A program made the position numbers and the translations under genes. The notes beneath the pieces are model-generated. The model had not been told where the DNA came from. It did no database searches and saw only the letters and a program-made list of their open reading frames with translations. A stretch of DNA of 64,000 nucleotides from Owenia fusiformis (lineage: Eukaryota > Annelida > Polychaeta > Sabellida > Oweniidae): assembly GCA_903813345.2 (NCBI GenBank), contig CAIIXF020000002.1, positions 23,264,455 through 23,328,454 on the forward strand. Direction: 5' to 3'. Positions 52,001 through 57,360 of the stretch are shown piece after piece. Every line of letters starts with the position of its first letter. The first letter of the stretch is position 1.

Positions 52001-55000
52001 GGTGCAATTCTAAGTGAGAAACATCAGAATGCGTCCATCCCATTAATTTGGCCAAATACATTGCATGAAACTGGCGTAAGCTTAACTTGGTACGTCCCCC
52101 TTTCTCTGGTAAATCATGACTATATTTTTCGGAGTAATGGGTTTCGGACAACTGGGGTGTACCCTTAAGATTTGGGGATTGTTACAATTTTGAAAATTCG
52201 CGGAGGTCAAAGCCGACATTTGCGGGACTTCGCGGGACATTGCGGGACACGCGAATTAGACTAATTTTGATCGAATTCGTGGGATAATCCCGCCATTCGC
52301 GGGACACTTGACAGCTCTGTATTACCCACTTCTTACATGTACCATTGATACTGCATTTGTAATAATAACCAGTACTTGTTTTTCCCAGCATGTATTCTTG
52401 TCATTTAAATTAAACCCCCATACTGAGAATTTTCTTGAATTTAATTACCAACACTAGTTGAAACTTAAAAACGGCTCAAAAAGTGCAGAACAACATGTAC
52501 CATGGTATAGTTTTAGTTTTGGATCACCTTACTTGAATCTTTCTACCAGAACAGAGTTTGGGATGTGTCAAATATTTTTTCTCGGTACAGTATCCCATTG
52601 GATTATAATCAGGCCCGTAGCCAGGGGGGGGGTTCGGGGGTTCGGGTTCTGGTAGAAAGATTCAAGTAAGGTGATCCAAAACTAAAACTATACCATGGTA
52701 CATGTTGTTCTGCACTTTGGCCAAATTTGCCAAAGTGAACCCCCCTCCCTAGAATTTTTTGGAAAAGTGAACCCCCCTTGGAAAATTCTGGCTACGGGCC
52801 TGATAATATTGGCCTTAATTAAGTTCCAACTTCCCCTTCCCCACTACCTTTTTTACAAATAGGCTATAACTATTAGCTGTATACTAGTAGGTTACATGCT
52901 AAGTATATATCTATAACTAGACAGCTGTATACTAGAATTTACAATAAACTAGATAGCTATATACATGAGCTAGATAATATATAGTGATAGCTGTATCCTA
53001 GATAGTTACATACTGTGTAGCTGAATACAGAAATATATGTACTAGATATATAGTTACGTATACAGGATGCATGCCTATAAATTTAAATGATTATTTCAAA
53101 ATTTTATATCCCAACTTTTCCAAAGATTGGTTTAGACAATCATATTTTTGTATTGACAAGTTATAATTAATTTGTTTCCCAAATGTTTATGTTTATGCTT
53201 GTACATTCCATCAGCTTTGTGCATATTGTATACATGCAAAGGAATTAAGGAATTTTTGTTAGATTAAGCAGACAAATGAACATCTATATTATGGCACTAA
53301 TGAGATAATTATGGCCTTGTGTGGCCTTGAGCTTATTAGGAAACGTCTAAAATAATTCCATGTCCTTATTAGGAAATCTCTGAAATATTTATTTGTCCTT
53401 ATTAGGAAATCCCGTGCTGCACGTGAGAGAGAAGAACGTCAGAGAGAGGAGGAACTGCGTGCTCAGCTTCTCCGTGAAGAGGAGGCTGCAATGTCATCTC
53501 AACCATTTGTCACTCCCGCTGACCCAACCCTGTGTAAATACATCGAGGATGTTCAAGAGAGAGTTCTGCCTCTGATGAGCACTAAGTATCAAGTCATTGC
53601 TTTGGCAGAGTGAGTAGATATAGCTATCTGGGTTTCTCATAGTAGCACCCATGCTACCATGATTTGGCTGTGTCATTTACTTGCGTTCGTTCCATTCCCA
53701 AGGTTCAAATTCATATGTTCATTGCATTCTTATTCAATCACATACTTTTCGTATCTCCTTCATGGCAATCGTCAATTCCATTACATTATGGAATCTAACT
53801 GTTCGAGCACCATCCACATTATGGCGCTTCAAACAGTTGTGCCATCCACATTATGGCGCAATCGCTCAAGCACCATCCACATTATGGCGCTTTTAGACTC
53901 GAGCACCATCCACATTATGGCGCTCCCAGACTAGCACCATTCACATTATGGTGCATTCCGAACCAAGCACCATCCACATTATGGGGCTAACAGACCTAAG
54001 CACCATCCACATTATGGCGCTTTCAGACTAACGCCGCACCATCCACATTATGGTGCTTTCAAATATAGCACCATCCACATTATGGGGCTACTGATTTCAT
54101 TTGCTATGAAGGAGAATTCAACGTTCATTCACATGTCGCAAACGAAGCGACTTCATACGCAAGAGAGTGTCACAGTCAATTCATGAGATGCCCAGATGCC
54201 AACATGTTTGTATATATTTATATTAAATGATAAATATTCATTATAACATATACATATATTTGTTTGTTTCCTATAAACCCTGTGTAAATACATCGAGGAT
54301 GTTCAAGAGAGAGTTCTGCCTCTGATGAGCACTAAGTATCAAGTCATTGCTTTGGCAGAGTGAGTAGATATAGCTATCTCTATATTTCAATCTCATACCA
54401 AGTTATTGACTGATTCGACATTTAGGGAGTAGAAAATATCTGGCTTAATTTTTGAGAGAGAACTTTAATGGTGAGGAGAGGATATTAGACAGGGTTTCTA
54501 TTCACTTTTGATTATGGTTTGGGATTGTTGGGGTTTTCCTGATGACTGGTGTACACTTTGATGTTTCCTTAATCTTGCTGGGTTTTGTAACAATTTTTGG
54601 TCTTTTCCTTTGGCACTTGTACAAACTGTACATTTTTAGATGTAGCACAGTGTAAGTGAAATATTACATGTAGCTATTGATAATAGTGCTCTCTCCATCC
54701 ATAACTCAACATTTTCCCCTCAGAAAATCTCAGATCTCTAGCCATTTTTTCACACCAGGATTTCAACCTGTATTTATTAACTAACTTTTCCTTATAGATA
54801 CGTCTCAGATAAGATGGGTGGACCAATTGCGCGTGGACAGCTGGCAAATTTCAGCTATGAGCTACCTATCAGTCAAATTAAATATGATCTCAAATCCAAT
54901 GTGATTCCTATAGGACTCATCAAGACTGGGATTCACTATCATAGGGCACTACTGTTTAAGGTAGGGATTCATTTCTATTATCACTTGGCGATATAATTTA

Positions 55001-57335
55001 AGGTAAAAATAGTTTTAGGGAGGTAGTTCTCCTATTTCTAGACAGTAGAACACCTCTGTAAGTGAAACACCTCACAAGTGGAACAGTGTTTTATAGTCCC
55101 ATGGCCTATCTACTCCATGTTAAGTGGAACACCTCCCAAGTGGAACACTTTTTTGTGGCCCCAAGGGTGTTCCACTTACACAGGCTCTGCTGTATTTACT
55201 CGCCTGATTGCTAGCAGTTAAAATTTCCTTAAAAATGTGTGGCTTAAACTATTTATTTTATTATATATTTATAAACTGTATTGTTATTTTATAATGGATT
55301 GGATTTTGAATAATTTTGTCAAAATATATGATACTAAATAATGACCAACATTGATAAATGCTTACTATCAATTTAAATGTTATTTTTCTTATTTTAGGCA
55401 TTAGCTGACAGGATTGCTGTCAGTTGTAGTCTGATGAGAGGGGAATATAACAGATCCTGTTCTAAATCAATTTAAATGTTATTCATCTTATTTTAGGCAT
55501 TAGCTGACAGGATTGCTGTTAGTTGCAGTCTAATGAGAGGGGAATATAACAGGTCCTGGAATGAGGTCATGCTCACTGACGATGATGATACGGTTAGTAT
55601 TGTTTTGATGACTTAAGGTTGTTATACACTGGCAAAAGATGACTCCATGCTGTATAAAACTATTTATCCCATACTTGGACGTGTTACAGGTACATAAAGC
55701 CGGTTTGTAAAAACTTATATTTTCATCAGCGGGCAGATATAGCTTTACGTCCCGCTCCGAGTGGGCAGATATAGTATATCTGCCCGCTACGTCATAATCG
55801 CCGCTCGCATATTTGTTCATAATTTGTAACGTTCGCATAATGACTGTAAACGACAATGGAAAAAACACAGACAATCAAGATTTGTTTGATGGTTTAAAAA
55901 GGGAAGGAGTATCCACTTAATCAATCAAAAATTCGAGAAAATAAATGTGGGAATATTTGTGAGAACAGGAAAATTCGCCCACGGCCAAGAAAACAAAACT
56001 GGACGTGAATATTCTAAAATATTTCCACGATTGAACAATGTGAACCAGATGACCAAGATTGGTATGGGATAAACATATTATCCTATAGTCGGTTCAGGAT
56101 ATTGGGATTATCCCTTGGCCAATATAATATATTTTCCCTCGGGACCTACGGCCCTCGGGCAAATATATTATATTGGCCTCGGGATAATCCCAATATCCTG
56201 AACCTCATATAGGATAATCTCTATGTACATCATTTCTTGTATTTTTTAGAACTTTGGTGTATTCTGCATGTTATTGATTGATGGGTCTTTGATTGGCTGG
56301 ATAACAAATTTTCACATTTTACAGCCAATTAGTTTTTATTTAAAATATTTTCTCTTTCAAAAAATCTGTTTTGTCAATGCAATGTATATCCCTGGATAGA
56401 CAGGATCTAAATAAAAAAAATGTTTAAATAAAATGTTTGATGTGAGCATTTAACAAATTATTATTTCAACTTTTTGTTATGTTTTTAGCCTGGAGCCCCA
56501 AAGTTCCCACCTAAGAGCTACATAGTTGACTTAATACATGAACCTGGCAGACTGATGCTAGCAGATAGCAATGAGGCTGAACAATACAAGAGATTATAGT
56601 GCTCTTTACAAATAATTATGTTGGATGATACAAGGGATTATAGTGGACTATACAGATGATTATGTTGGATTATACAAGTGATTTTACTGAACCATACAAA
56701 TGATTATGTTGGATTATATAAGGGATTATAGTGGACCATACAAATGATTATGTTGGATTATACAAGGGATTATAGGGGATAATATAAGCCGTTGTAATGG
56801 ACAATACATTTGATTATCTCAGACACTTCAAGCAGCTATAGAGGACTAATCAAATAATTCAGAGGTCGATACAAATGATTATAGTGGTCAATCGAAATGA
56901 TTATAGTGGGTGATACAAATGATTATAGTGGTCAACCAATATGATTATAGTGGACGATACAAATGTTTATCGAGTGGCTTATCCTAGTATCAGGATGTTA
57001 TAAAAAGCTATCATAGTCAGATTGTATGAGCTATGTATTTATTATCATATAGAATGGTCATTAACAGGAAATATTTGGTAATGTTTTAAGTTAAATGTAT
57101 ATAGTGTAAATTTATCTTGTATAAAAATAATAGAGAGTGTGCTGGCCATTGCTGGTTTCTACACATTTTGTAGATTTTTACAATTTCATCCGTCCAATAT
57201 TGTGTATTTTTATGATTTCTACTCACTGTTAGGAAGTGTATACAATATTTTCTATTCAGTAACACTCATTGTTTTGGATTATATAATGTGTATAATTTGT
57301 ATATATAGAATAAACTCATTGGAAGTAAGAATACA
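22008..57335 (+). CDS. ARMC3: ARMC3, armadillo repeat-containing protein 3 (complete coding region, 24 coding exons)
   Basis: The spliced coding sequence runs 22008 to 56599 and all phases agree, giving 906 residues against about 870 in vertebrates. The N-terminus MGKKIKKED is the family signature. Residues about 17-630 form armadillo repeats (VVLMLESPEEDVLAKACEAI, VRRNASMALGV, IPALIEPL, LPPLIALLQSGNDEVRRSAS). A lysine/glutamate-rich insert near 290-318 interrupts them. A charged linker (about 700-760) precedes a C-terminal EDR1-like domain (about 770-905) with SNVIPIGLIKTGIHYHRALL, ALADRIAV and GEYNRSWNEVML. ARMC3 is known from sperm and ciliated tissue, probably as a scaffold. Oddities: truncated duplicate exons before coding exons 6 and 23 and after 21, a 1,063-bp satellite in intron 1, and a nested antisense sulfotransferase. 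The 3'UTR ends near AATAAA at 57309. Confidence 0.92.
22099..22315. mobile_element. MITE with CAGGCCCGTAGCCAGG ends, copy 1
   Basis: Perfect terminal pairing of CAGGCCCGTAGCCAGG with CTGGCTACGGGCCTG. The interior repeats GGGGTTCACTT. Other copies at 33937, 45627 and 52610. Confidence 0.8.
22328..29167. repeat. 1,063-bp satellite, 6.4 head-to-tail copies in ARMC3 intron 1
   Basis: Copies start at 22328, 23391, 24454, 25517, 26580, 27643 and 28706 (last one partial). Wherever I compared copies they were identical. Each contains TATTATGACGTCATAACG with a palindromic TGACGTCA and open frames of 116 codons (+) and 103 codons (-) that lack recognisable similarity. No terminal inverted repeat seen at the array ends. 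Either very recent expansion, strong homogenisation, or an assembly effect. Confidence 0.95.
29168..29682 (+). other. ARMC3 intron 1, 3' remainder
   Basis: AT-rich, with loosely repeated GGAGAATAATAT segments. No gene or clear element seen. Confidence 0.4.
29683..29800 (+). CDS. ARMC3: ARMC3 coding exon 2
   Basis: Acceptor AATTGTAG; encodes FDALLVESHQAATVVLMLES and AKACEAIYKFVEKC. Ends in phase 1 at GTAAGC. Confidence 0.95.
30181..30306 (+). CDS. ARMC3: ARMC3 coding exon 3
   Basis: Encodes DENKKVLLDLGAVDPLLRLA and IVRRNASMALGVMTAH, an armadillo repeat. A similar intron end with a decoy ATATCTCTAG lies about 60 bp upstream of the true acceptor. Confidence 0.95.
30378..30542. mobile_element. 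MITE of the GTGGAACACC family
   Basis: Begins AAACCTGTAAAGTGGAACACC-like sequence and ends GTTCCACCTACACAGGTTC, an inverted match. Similar to the copy at 55045. Confidence 0.65.
30772..30843 (+). CDS. ARMC3: ARMC3 coding exon 4
   Basis: Acceptor AATTTTCAG; encodes AEVRKCLRKREEAVPAFIAL and LAPE. Phase 1 at both ends. Confidence 0.95.
31187..31362 (+). CDS. ARMC3: ARMC3 coding exon 5
   Basis: Encodes DTVVHEFAALGLSNMSAD and GMEPLIRCLASHDPDVQKNS, armadillo repeats three to four. Ends in phase 0 at GTAACT. Confidence 0.95.
31690..32336 (+). repeat. Tandem array of six truncated ARMC3 exon-6 copies, each with a 3' splice site
   Basis: Copies begin at 31690, 31798, 31906, 32013, 32121 and 32229 (unit 108 bp, one of 107). 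Each has an acceptor (TGCATTGCAG, TATATTGTAG or TATATTGCAG), then the first 90 bases of exon 6 from DYQSRTAVREWNGLEPI to IIQE, then TTTGCC into the next acceptor. None has a donor. In frame, most copies end in a stop formed by the TAG of the next acceptor. The copy at 32121 instead meets CAG, so it reads through into the next copy. Confidence 0.95.
32337..32463 (+). CDS. ARMC3: ARMC3 coding exon 6, complete copy
   Basis: Encodes DYQSRTAVREWNGLEPIMHL and KSEYAIIQELALLALIRATQ, then donor GTATGA in phase 1. Only this last copy has the armadillo helix after IIQE and a donor. Confidence 0.92.
32865..33004 (+). CDS. ARMC3: ARMC3 coding exon 7
   Basis: Encodes AENRAALRELEVLREFIEFV and LHVLSNCLEDPESME. 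Acceptor TTATTTCAG, donor GTATGT, ends in phase 0. Confidence 0.95.
33005..33522 (+). other. ARMC3 intron
   Basis: AT-rich intron without recognisable features apart from a short ACATGTAC-rich stretch near 33410. Confidence 0.4.
33523..33643 (+). CDS. ARMC3: ARMC3 coding exon 8, lysine-rich insert
   Basis: Encodes QIRESGGLQRFVAFITDVTP, then a charged run of mostly Lys, Glu and Asp. The charged segment has no counterpart in the vertebrate protein I remember. Ends in phase 1. Confidence 0.9.
33937..34075. mobile_element. MITE with CAGGCCCATAGC ends, copy 2
   Basis: CAGGCCCATAGCTTTTG at the left is mirrored by TTAGCTATGGGCCTG. Same GGGGTTCACTT interior as the copy at 22099. Confidence 0.7.
34189..34194 (+). 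CDS. ARMC3: Putative 6-nt ARMC3 microexon 9
   Basis: A good polypyrimidine acceptor (GTCCTGTTTTAG) is followed after six bases by the strong donor GTAAGT. It keeps phase 1 and would add two acidic residues to the charged insert. Confidence 0.45.
34666..34674 (+). CDS. ARMC3: Putative 9-nt ARMC3 microexon 10
   Basis: CACAATTTCAG acceptor, then GCAAAAAAG and donor GTACTG. Phase 1 is kept; adds Ser-Lys-Lys to the lysine-rich insert. The donor is weaker than at exon 9. Confidence 0.4.
34920..35205. repeat. Imperfect palindrome in ARMC3 intron
   Basis: GTTGATTTTTCAAATCACC near 35000 pairs with GGTGATTTGAAAAATCAAC near 35160, and ATCTTGTAGTTGAAAA with TTTTTCAACTACAAGAT. The centre is near 35085. 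Confidence 0.75.
35800..35880 (+). CDS. ARMC3: ARMC3 coding exon 11
   Basis: Encodes AEPRMAASVLQTIPGSVLGG and KTPYISE. Phase 1 at both ends. It belongs to the linker between armadillo repeats, so its protein match is weak. Splice sites are good. Confidence 0.7.
35881..36912 (+). other. ARMC3 intron
   Basis: No exon with matching phase recognised. A TTTCTACAG near 36656 could be an unused acceptor. A G-run lies at about 36807. Confidence 0.4.
36913..37014 (+). CDS. ARMC3: ARMC3 coding exon 12
   Basis: Encodes GKGGHDKDEPGPPSNTLPEV, then KRHACIAIARAAKN, where the armadillo helices resume. Phase 1 at both ends. Confidence 0.9.
37090..37715. repeat. 17-bp minisatellite, about 36 units
   Basis: Runs of TAGGTGTTCACTATATG alternating with TAGGTGTTCACTATAAA variants. 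The array abuts coding exon 13 with about 65 bp to spare. Confidence 0.9.
37781..37933 (+). CDS. ARMC3: ARMC3 coding exon 13
   Basis: Encodes AENRKILHETEAEKMLILLL and VQCAAAQGLGVMCENLL. Acceptor GTTATTACAG, donor GTAAGT, phase 1 at both ends. Confidence 0.95.
37955..38400. repeat. Tandem triplication containing a TGTCACCACC-family segment
   Basis: About 2.5 copies of a roughly 165-175-bp unit share AACAAATGGCAGGTGGTGAT and GACTTGAAGTA. The unit matches the 3' half of the MITE family seen at 57.4-58.2 kb. Confidence 0.75.
38715..39773 (-). CDS. Carbohydrate sulfotransferase, intronless, nested antisense in ARMC3
   Basis: A 352-residue type II membrane enzyme that should transfer sulfate from PAPS to a glycan in the Golgi lumen. 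A basic N-terminus (LRLRRPRC) is followed by one membrane segment (about 9-26). The 5'-phosphosulfate loop is TYRSGSTFL (74-82) with YAFEPL just after; the 3'-phosphate-binding strand is LLLVRDPRGIYNSR (189-202). Layout and length match the GlcNAc/Gal/GalNAc 6-O-sulfotransferase group (CHST1-7); the acceptor sugar cannot be inferred. There are several N-glycosylation sequons. Start chosen as the ATG at 39773, which directly precedes the signal anchor. The whole gene is one exon, complete and unbroken, inside ARMC3 intron 13 on the opposite strand. A retrogene or an old intronless family member are both possible. Confidence 0.88.
   Translation of the reverse strand: MLRLRRPRCLLLIILVAGTINIALILRTTNRKHCVTSSKIERFQTGVPSTSQNNEREHLLTKRVNTTKIIIMATYRSGSTFLSELFKQNEKIFYAFEPLKPLIRTWDRTDLIQKYGAIILRDILNCDVGILSHIAKGWHYWMVRYNYTEYTFETTYQMCKGKKLRTVKIISLDNLENLSSYFGNDTAILLLVRDPRGIYNSRNHLYVEPLENITNRENRLNSMKDTCYNFVTNMKFVEKINKLPRREKAGMPLIKQIAYEDVANNPILKAKEIYKELNIEFDDHISEWIQHNTNYNGGPNDKDLNDPQSTKRNSSATVNKWSHQLKKSQIYDLQNITDCAEVIKMLNYDLVI
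39774..42052 (+). other. ARMC3 intron 13 remainder
   Basis: Upstream flank of the nested sulfotransferase, then AT-rich intron. Contains a diverged tandem duplication at 40601-40915. No other exon seen. Confidence 0.5.
40601..40915. repeat. Diverged tandem duplication, two units of about 155 bp
   Basis: Both halves share AAATGACAG, GAGAACTTCCA, AATAAAATCTCAGATA and TTTGAATGACTATCAATG in the same order. Confidence 0.7.
42053..42161 (+). CDS. ARMC3: ARMC3 coding exon 14
   Basis: Encodes EGIEPLLKLIKVDNPDLKDA and SLALANLTTGNMNNC, a canonical armadillo repeat. Donor CA/GTAAGT, ends in phase 2. Confidence 0.95.
42550..43610. repeat. 26-bp minisatellite interrupted by a LINE
   Basis: Units of CACAAACTTACGCTACACAA plus CTTCCA run from about 42550 to 42980 and resume at about 43549. 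The ACTTCC unit is broken by the LINE insertion. Confidence 0.85.
42979..43548 (+). pseudogene. 5'-truncated LINE with poly(A) tail inserted in a minisatellite
   Basis: Two overlapping frames (42982-43203 and 43169-43504) give the C-terminus of a non-LTR polyprotein. They include EHENCKYC, then TYEHFFVNC, the Cys/His motif that follows the reverse transcriptase. The frames are offset, so it is broken. AATAAATGAATAAAAAAAA closes the element before the minisatellite resumes. Confidence 0.8.
43657..43833 (+). CDS. ARMC3: ARMC3 coding exon 15
   Basis: Encodes EIVNMGGIVPLIDLLSETKE and AIILTNMATDEGM. Acceptor TTATTTCAG, donor AG/GTAGG, phase 2 at both ends. Confidence 0.95.
44163..44372 (+). CDS. 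ARMC3: ARMC3 coding exon 16
   Basis: Encodes SKVCLAVASYVGDYDSRVEF, GGLPPLIALLQSGNDEVRRS and the next helix. Phase 2 at both ends. Confidence 0.95.
44554..44678 (+). CDS. ARMC3: ARMC3 coding exon 17
   Basis: Encodes GLDILQEIQQSSTRRNGFVD and AFERLLDSKLSAKYALTG, the end of the armadillo array. Ends in phase 1. Confidence 0.95.
44825..44960. mobile_element. TGTCACCACC-family MITE, intronic copy
   Basis: Contains AGTGGTGACATATTGTTATA, then AACAAATGGCAGGTGGTGAC. It ends about 28 bp before coding exon 18; a segment duplication precedes it. Confidence 0.6.
44989..45127 (+). CDS. ARMC3: ARMC3 coding exon 18
   Basis: Encodes SSNLIFDGFFDVGQLRPGTK and KRPVLLINAEPE, a conserved segment after the armadillo repeats. 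Ends in phase 2 at GTAAGT. Confidence 0.95.
45128..45975 (+). other. ARMC3 intron with a CAGGCC-type MITE
   Basis: A diverged MITE (45627-45924) occupies the 3' third; the rest is AT-rich without features. Confidence 0.5.
45627..45924. mobile_element. MITE with CAGGCCTATAGTCAGG ends, copy 3
   Basis: CAGGCCTATAGTCAGG at the left is mirrored imperfectly by TGGCTACAGGCCTG at the right. Confidence 0.6.
45976..46077 (+). CDS. ARMC3: ARMC3 coding exon 19
   Basis: Encodes QIKDLTPSEADMMKDSSKTS, then a Ser/Thr/Arg-rich linker. Phase 2 at both ends. Confidence 0.85.
46588..46593 (+). CDS. ARMC3: Putative 6-nt ARMC3 microexon 20
   Basis: TTTTGATATTTCAG, then AAGCTC and the strong donor GTAAGT. Phase 2 is kept and two serines would be added to the serine-rich linker. 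Confidence 0.45.
46850..47400. repeat. Degenerate tandem repeat, about 117-bp period
   Basis: CACAGTTATCACAT, CACTTAGATATTTTAGCAAT and CATTTCACATACACTTTCAC recur in order several times. T-rich, in intron 20. Confidence 0.7.
47478..48456. mobile_element. Tc1/mariner-superfamily element with about 180-bp terminal inverted repeats
   Basis: Ends read TACAGGGTGACCCAAAAAAA and its complement at 48437-48456, flanked by TA. The ends stay paired for about 180 bp. On the plus strand, decayed transposase remnants include SLDLNAPDFYIWGY near 48080, the block before the third catalytic acid. There are stops in between, so it is not active. Confidence 0.8.
48457..49047 (+). other. ARMC3 intron 20, plain stretch
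   Basis: AT-rich, with a short direct repeat of ATGCCTAATATGGTGTTTTT near 48720-48770. No other feature. Confidence 0.4.
49048..49783. mobile_element. Foldback MITE, about 740 bp with long inverted arms
   Basis: The left end GGTATCGATATGGTGAAC is mirrored by GTTCACCATATTGATACC on the right. Inner arms pair through GGTTGATTTTAAAAAAGTAT and its complement. The centre is near 49415. Confidence 0.75.
49784..50404 (+). other. ARMC3 intron 20, plain stretch
   Basis: Contains a short triplication of TAGTACTGCAATAATA (50150-50215) and recurrent TTTCACATTTTGCTA. No exon recognised. Confidence 0.4.
50405..52325. mobile_element. Composite repeat with CGCGGGA-rich ends
   Basis: Both flanks are rich in TTCGCGGGATTTTGC-type repeats (50430-50600 and 52195-52312) and end in TGTCAACCCC and TTGACAGCTCTG. 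A second element (51016-52167) lies inside. GC content is clearly higher than the surroundings. Confidence 0.5.
51016..52167. mobile_element. Element with AGTTGTCCGAAACCCA inverted ends
   Basis: CCCAGTTGTCCGAAACCCAA at 51021 is mirrored by TGGGTTTCGGACAACTGGGG at 52138. The left end carries a second partial copy (TTTTCCGAAACCCAGTTGTT). A minus-strand frame 52151-51873 is open but unrecognised. Confidence 0.65.
52481..52717. repeat. Perfect 72-bp inverted repeat straddling a MITE end
   Basis: 52481-52552 and 52646-52717 are exact reverse complements (from AAGTGCAGAACAACATGTAC to TCTTTCTACCAGAAC). The second arm lies inside the CAGGCCC MITE that begins at 52610. Confidence 0.9.
52610..52802. 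mobile_element. MITE with CAGGCCCGTAGCCAGG ends, copy 4
   Basis: CAGGCCCGTAGCCAGG is paired with TGGCTACGGGCCTG. Unlike other copies it contains 72 bp of inverted flanking DNA. Confidence 0.8.
52803..53405 (+). other. ARMC3 intron 20, 3' end
   Basis: TAGATAGCTATATAC-type low-complexity sequence at 52870-53060, then a short repeated TCCTTATTAGGAAA just before the acceptor (53361 and 53396), giving a decoy TTATTAG/GAAATC-like site. Confidence 0.5.
53406..53609 (+). CDS. ARMC3: ARMC3 coding exon 21
   Basis: Encodes a charged helix (SRAAREREERQREEELRAQL), then PADPTLCKYIEDVQERVLPL and ALAE, leading into the EDR1-like domain. Donor GA/GTGAGT, ends in phase 2. Confidence 0.92.
53808..54093. repeat. 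Minisatellite of short hairpin units, about 9 copies
   Basis: AGCACCATCCACATTATGGCGCT or a close variant recurs with 5-12-bp variable spacers. Each unit can fold: AGC(A)CCAT pairs with ATGG(T/C/G)GCT. Confidence 0.85.
54276..54379 (+). pseudogene. Partial duplicate of ARMC3 coding exon 21 with donor
   Basis: The 104 bp are identical to the last 80-odd bases of exon 21 plus 21 bases of its intron (AACCCTGTGTAAATAC through GAGTGAGTAGATATAGC). No AG acceptor precedes it, so it has a 5' splice site but no 3' splice site. Confidence 0.9.
54798..54960 (+). CDS. ARMC3: ARMC3 coding exon 22
   Basis: Encodes YVSDKMGGPIARGQLANFSY, KSNVIPIGLIKTGIHYHRAL and LFK, the core of the EDR1-like domain. Ends in phase 0 at GTAGGG. 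Confidence 0.95.
55045..55196. mobile_element. MITE of the CAGTAGAACACC / GTGGAACACC family
   Basis: CAGTAGAACACCTCTGTAAG on the left is mirrored by CTTACACAGGCTCTGCTG on the right, with GTGGAACACCTC repeated inside. Confidence 0.75.
55398..55496 (+). pseudogene. Truncated duplicate of ARMC3 coding exon 23 with its own 3' splice site
   Basis: Acceptor CTTATTTTAG, then ALADRIAVSCSLMRGEYNRS, then a junction with an in-frame TAA before the second acceptor. The unit is 99 bp. It differs from the complete exon at four positions, all silent (Val, Cys, Leu, Arg). No donor. Confidence 0.93.
55497..55592 (+). CDS. ARMC3: ARMC3 coding exon 23, complete copy
   Basis: Encodes ALADRIAVSCSLMRGEYNRS, WNEVMLTDDDDT and donor GTTAGT. 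Phase 0 at both ends. Confidence 0.95.
55593..56488 (+). other. ARMC3 last intron with two inverted-repeat elements
   Basis: One element spans about 55663-56073 (TTTATCCCATACTTGG against CCAAGATTGGTATGGGATAAA) with GGGCAGATATAG hairpins inside. A second palindrome is at 56078-56218. Confidence 0.5.
56078..56218. repeat. 141-bp palindrome
   Basis: TCAGGATATTGGGATTATCC pairs with GGATAATCCCAATATCCTGA, and GGCCAATATAATATATT with its complement. The tip is near GACCTACGGCCC. Confidence 0.85.
56489..56599 (+). CDS. ARMC3: ARMC3 coding exon 24 (stop)
   Basis: Encodes PGAPKFPPKSYIVDLIHEPG, then RLMLADSNEAEQYKRL and TAG. This matches the conserved C-terminus of the family. Confidence 0.95.
   Translation, partial: PGAPKFPPKSYIVDLIHEPGRLMLADSNEAEQYKRL
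56586..56960 (+). repeat. 22/44-bp tandem repeat at the ARMC3 stop codon and 3'UTR
   Basis: Units such as ACAAGGGATTATAGTGGACT start at 56586, 56630, 56674, 56718 and 56762; each 44-bp unit is two related 22-mers. The first unit contains the final codons and the stop (ACAAGAGATTATAG). Confidence 0.85.
57309..57314 (+). terminator. ARMC3: ARMC3 polyadenylation signal
   Basis: AATAAA about 710 bases after the stop codon, in an otherwise geneless stretch; the most likely 3' end. Confidence 0.55.
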
Positions 57336-57360
57336 AATATTCTATGTTTCTTCATTTTAA

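Noticed and set aside
53659-53934. 91-codon ORF
   Set aside because: It overlaps the hairpin minisatellite, whose units lack stops; there is no other support.
53808-54093. CRISPR array
   Set aside because: Spacers are only 5-12 bp and repeats vary; the context is an animal intron with no cas genes.
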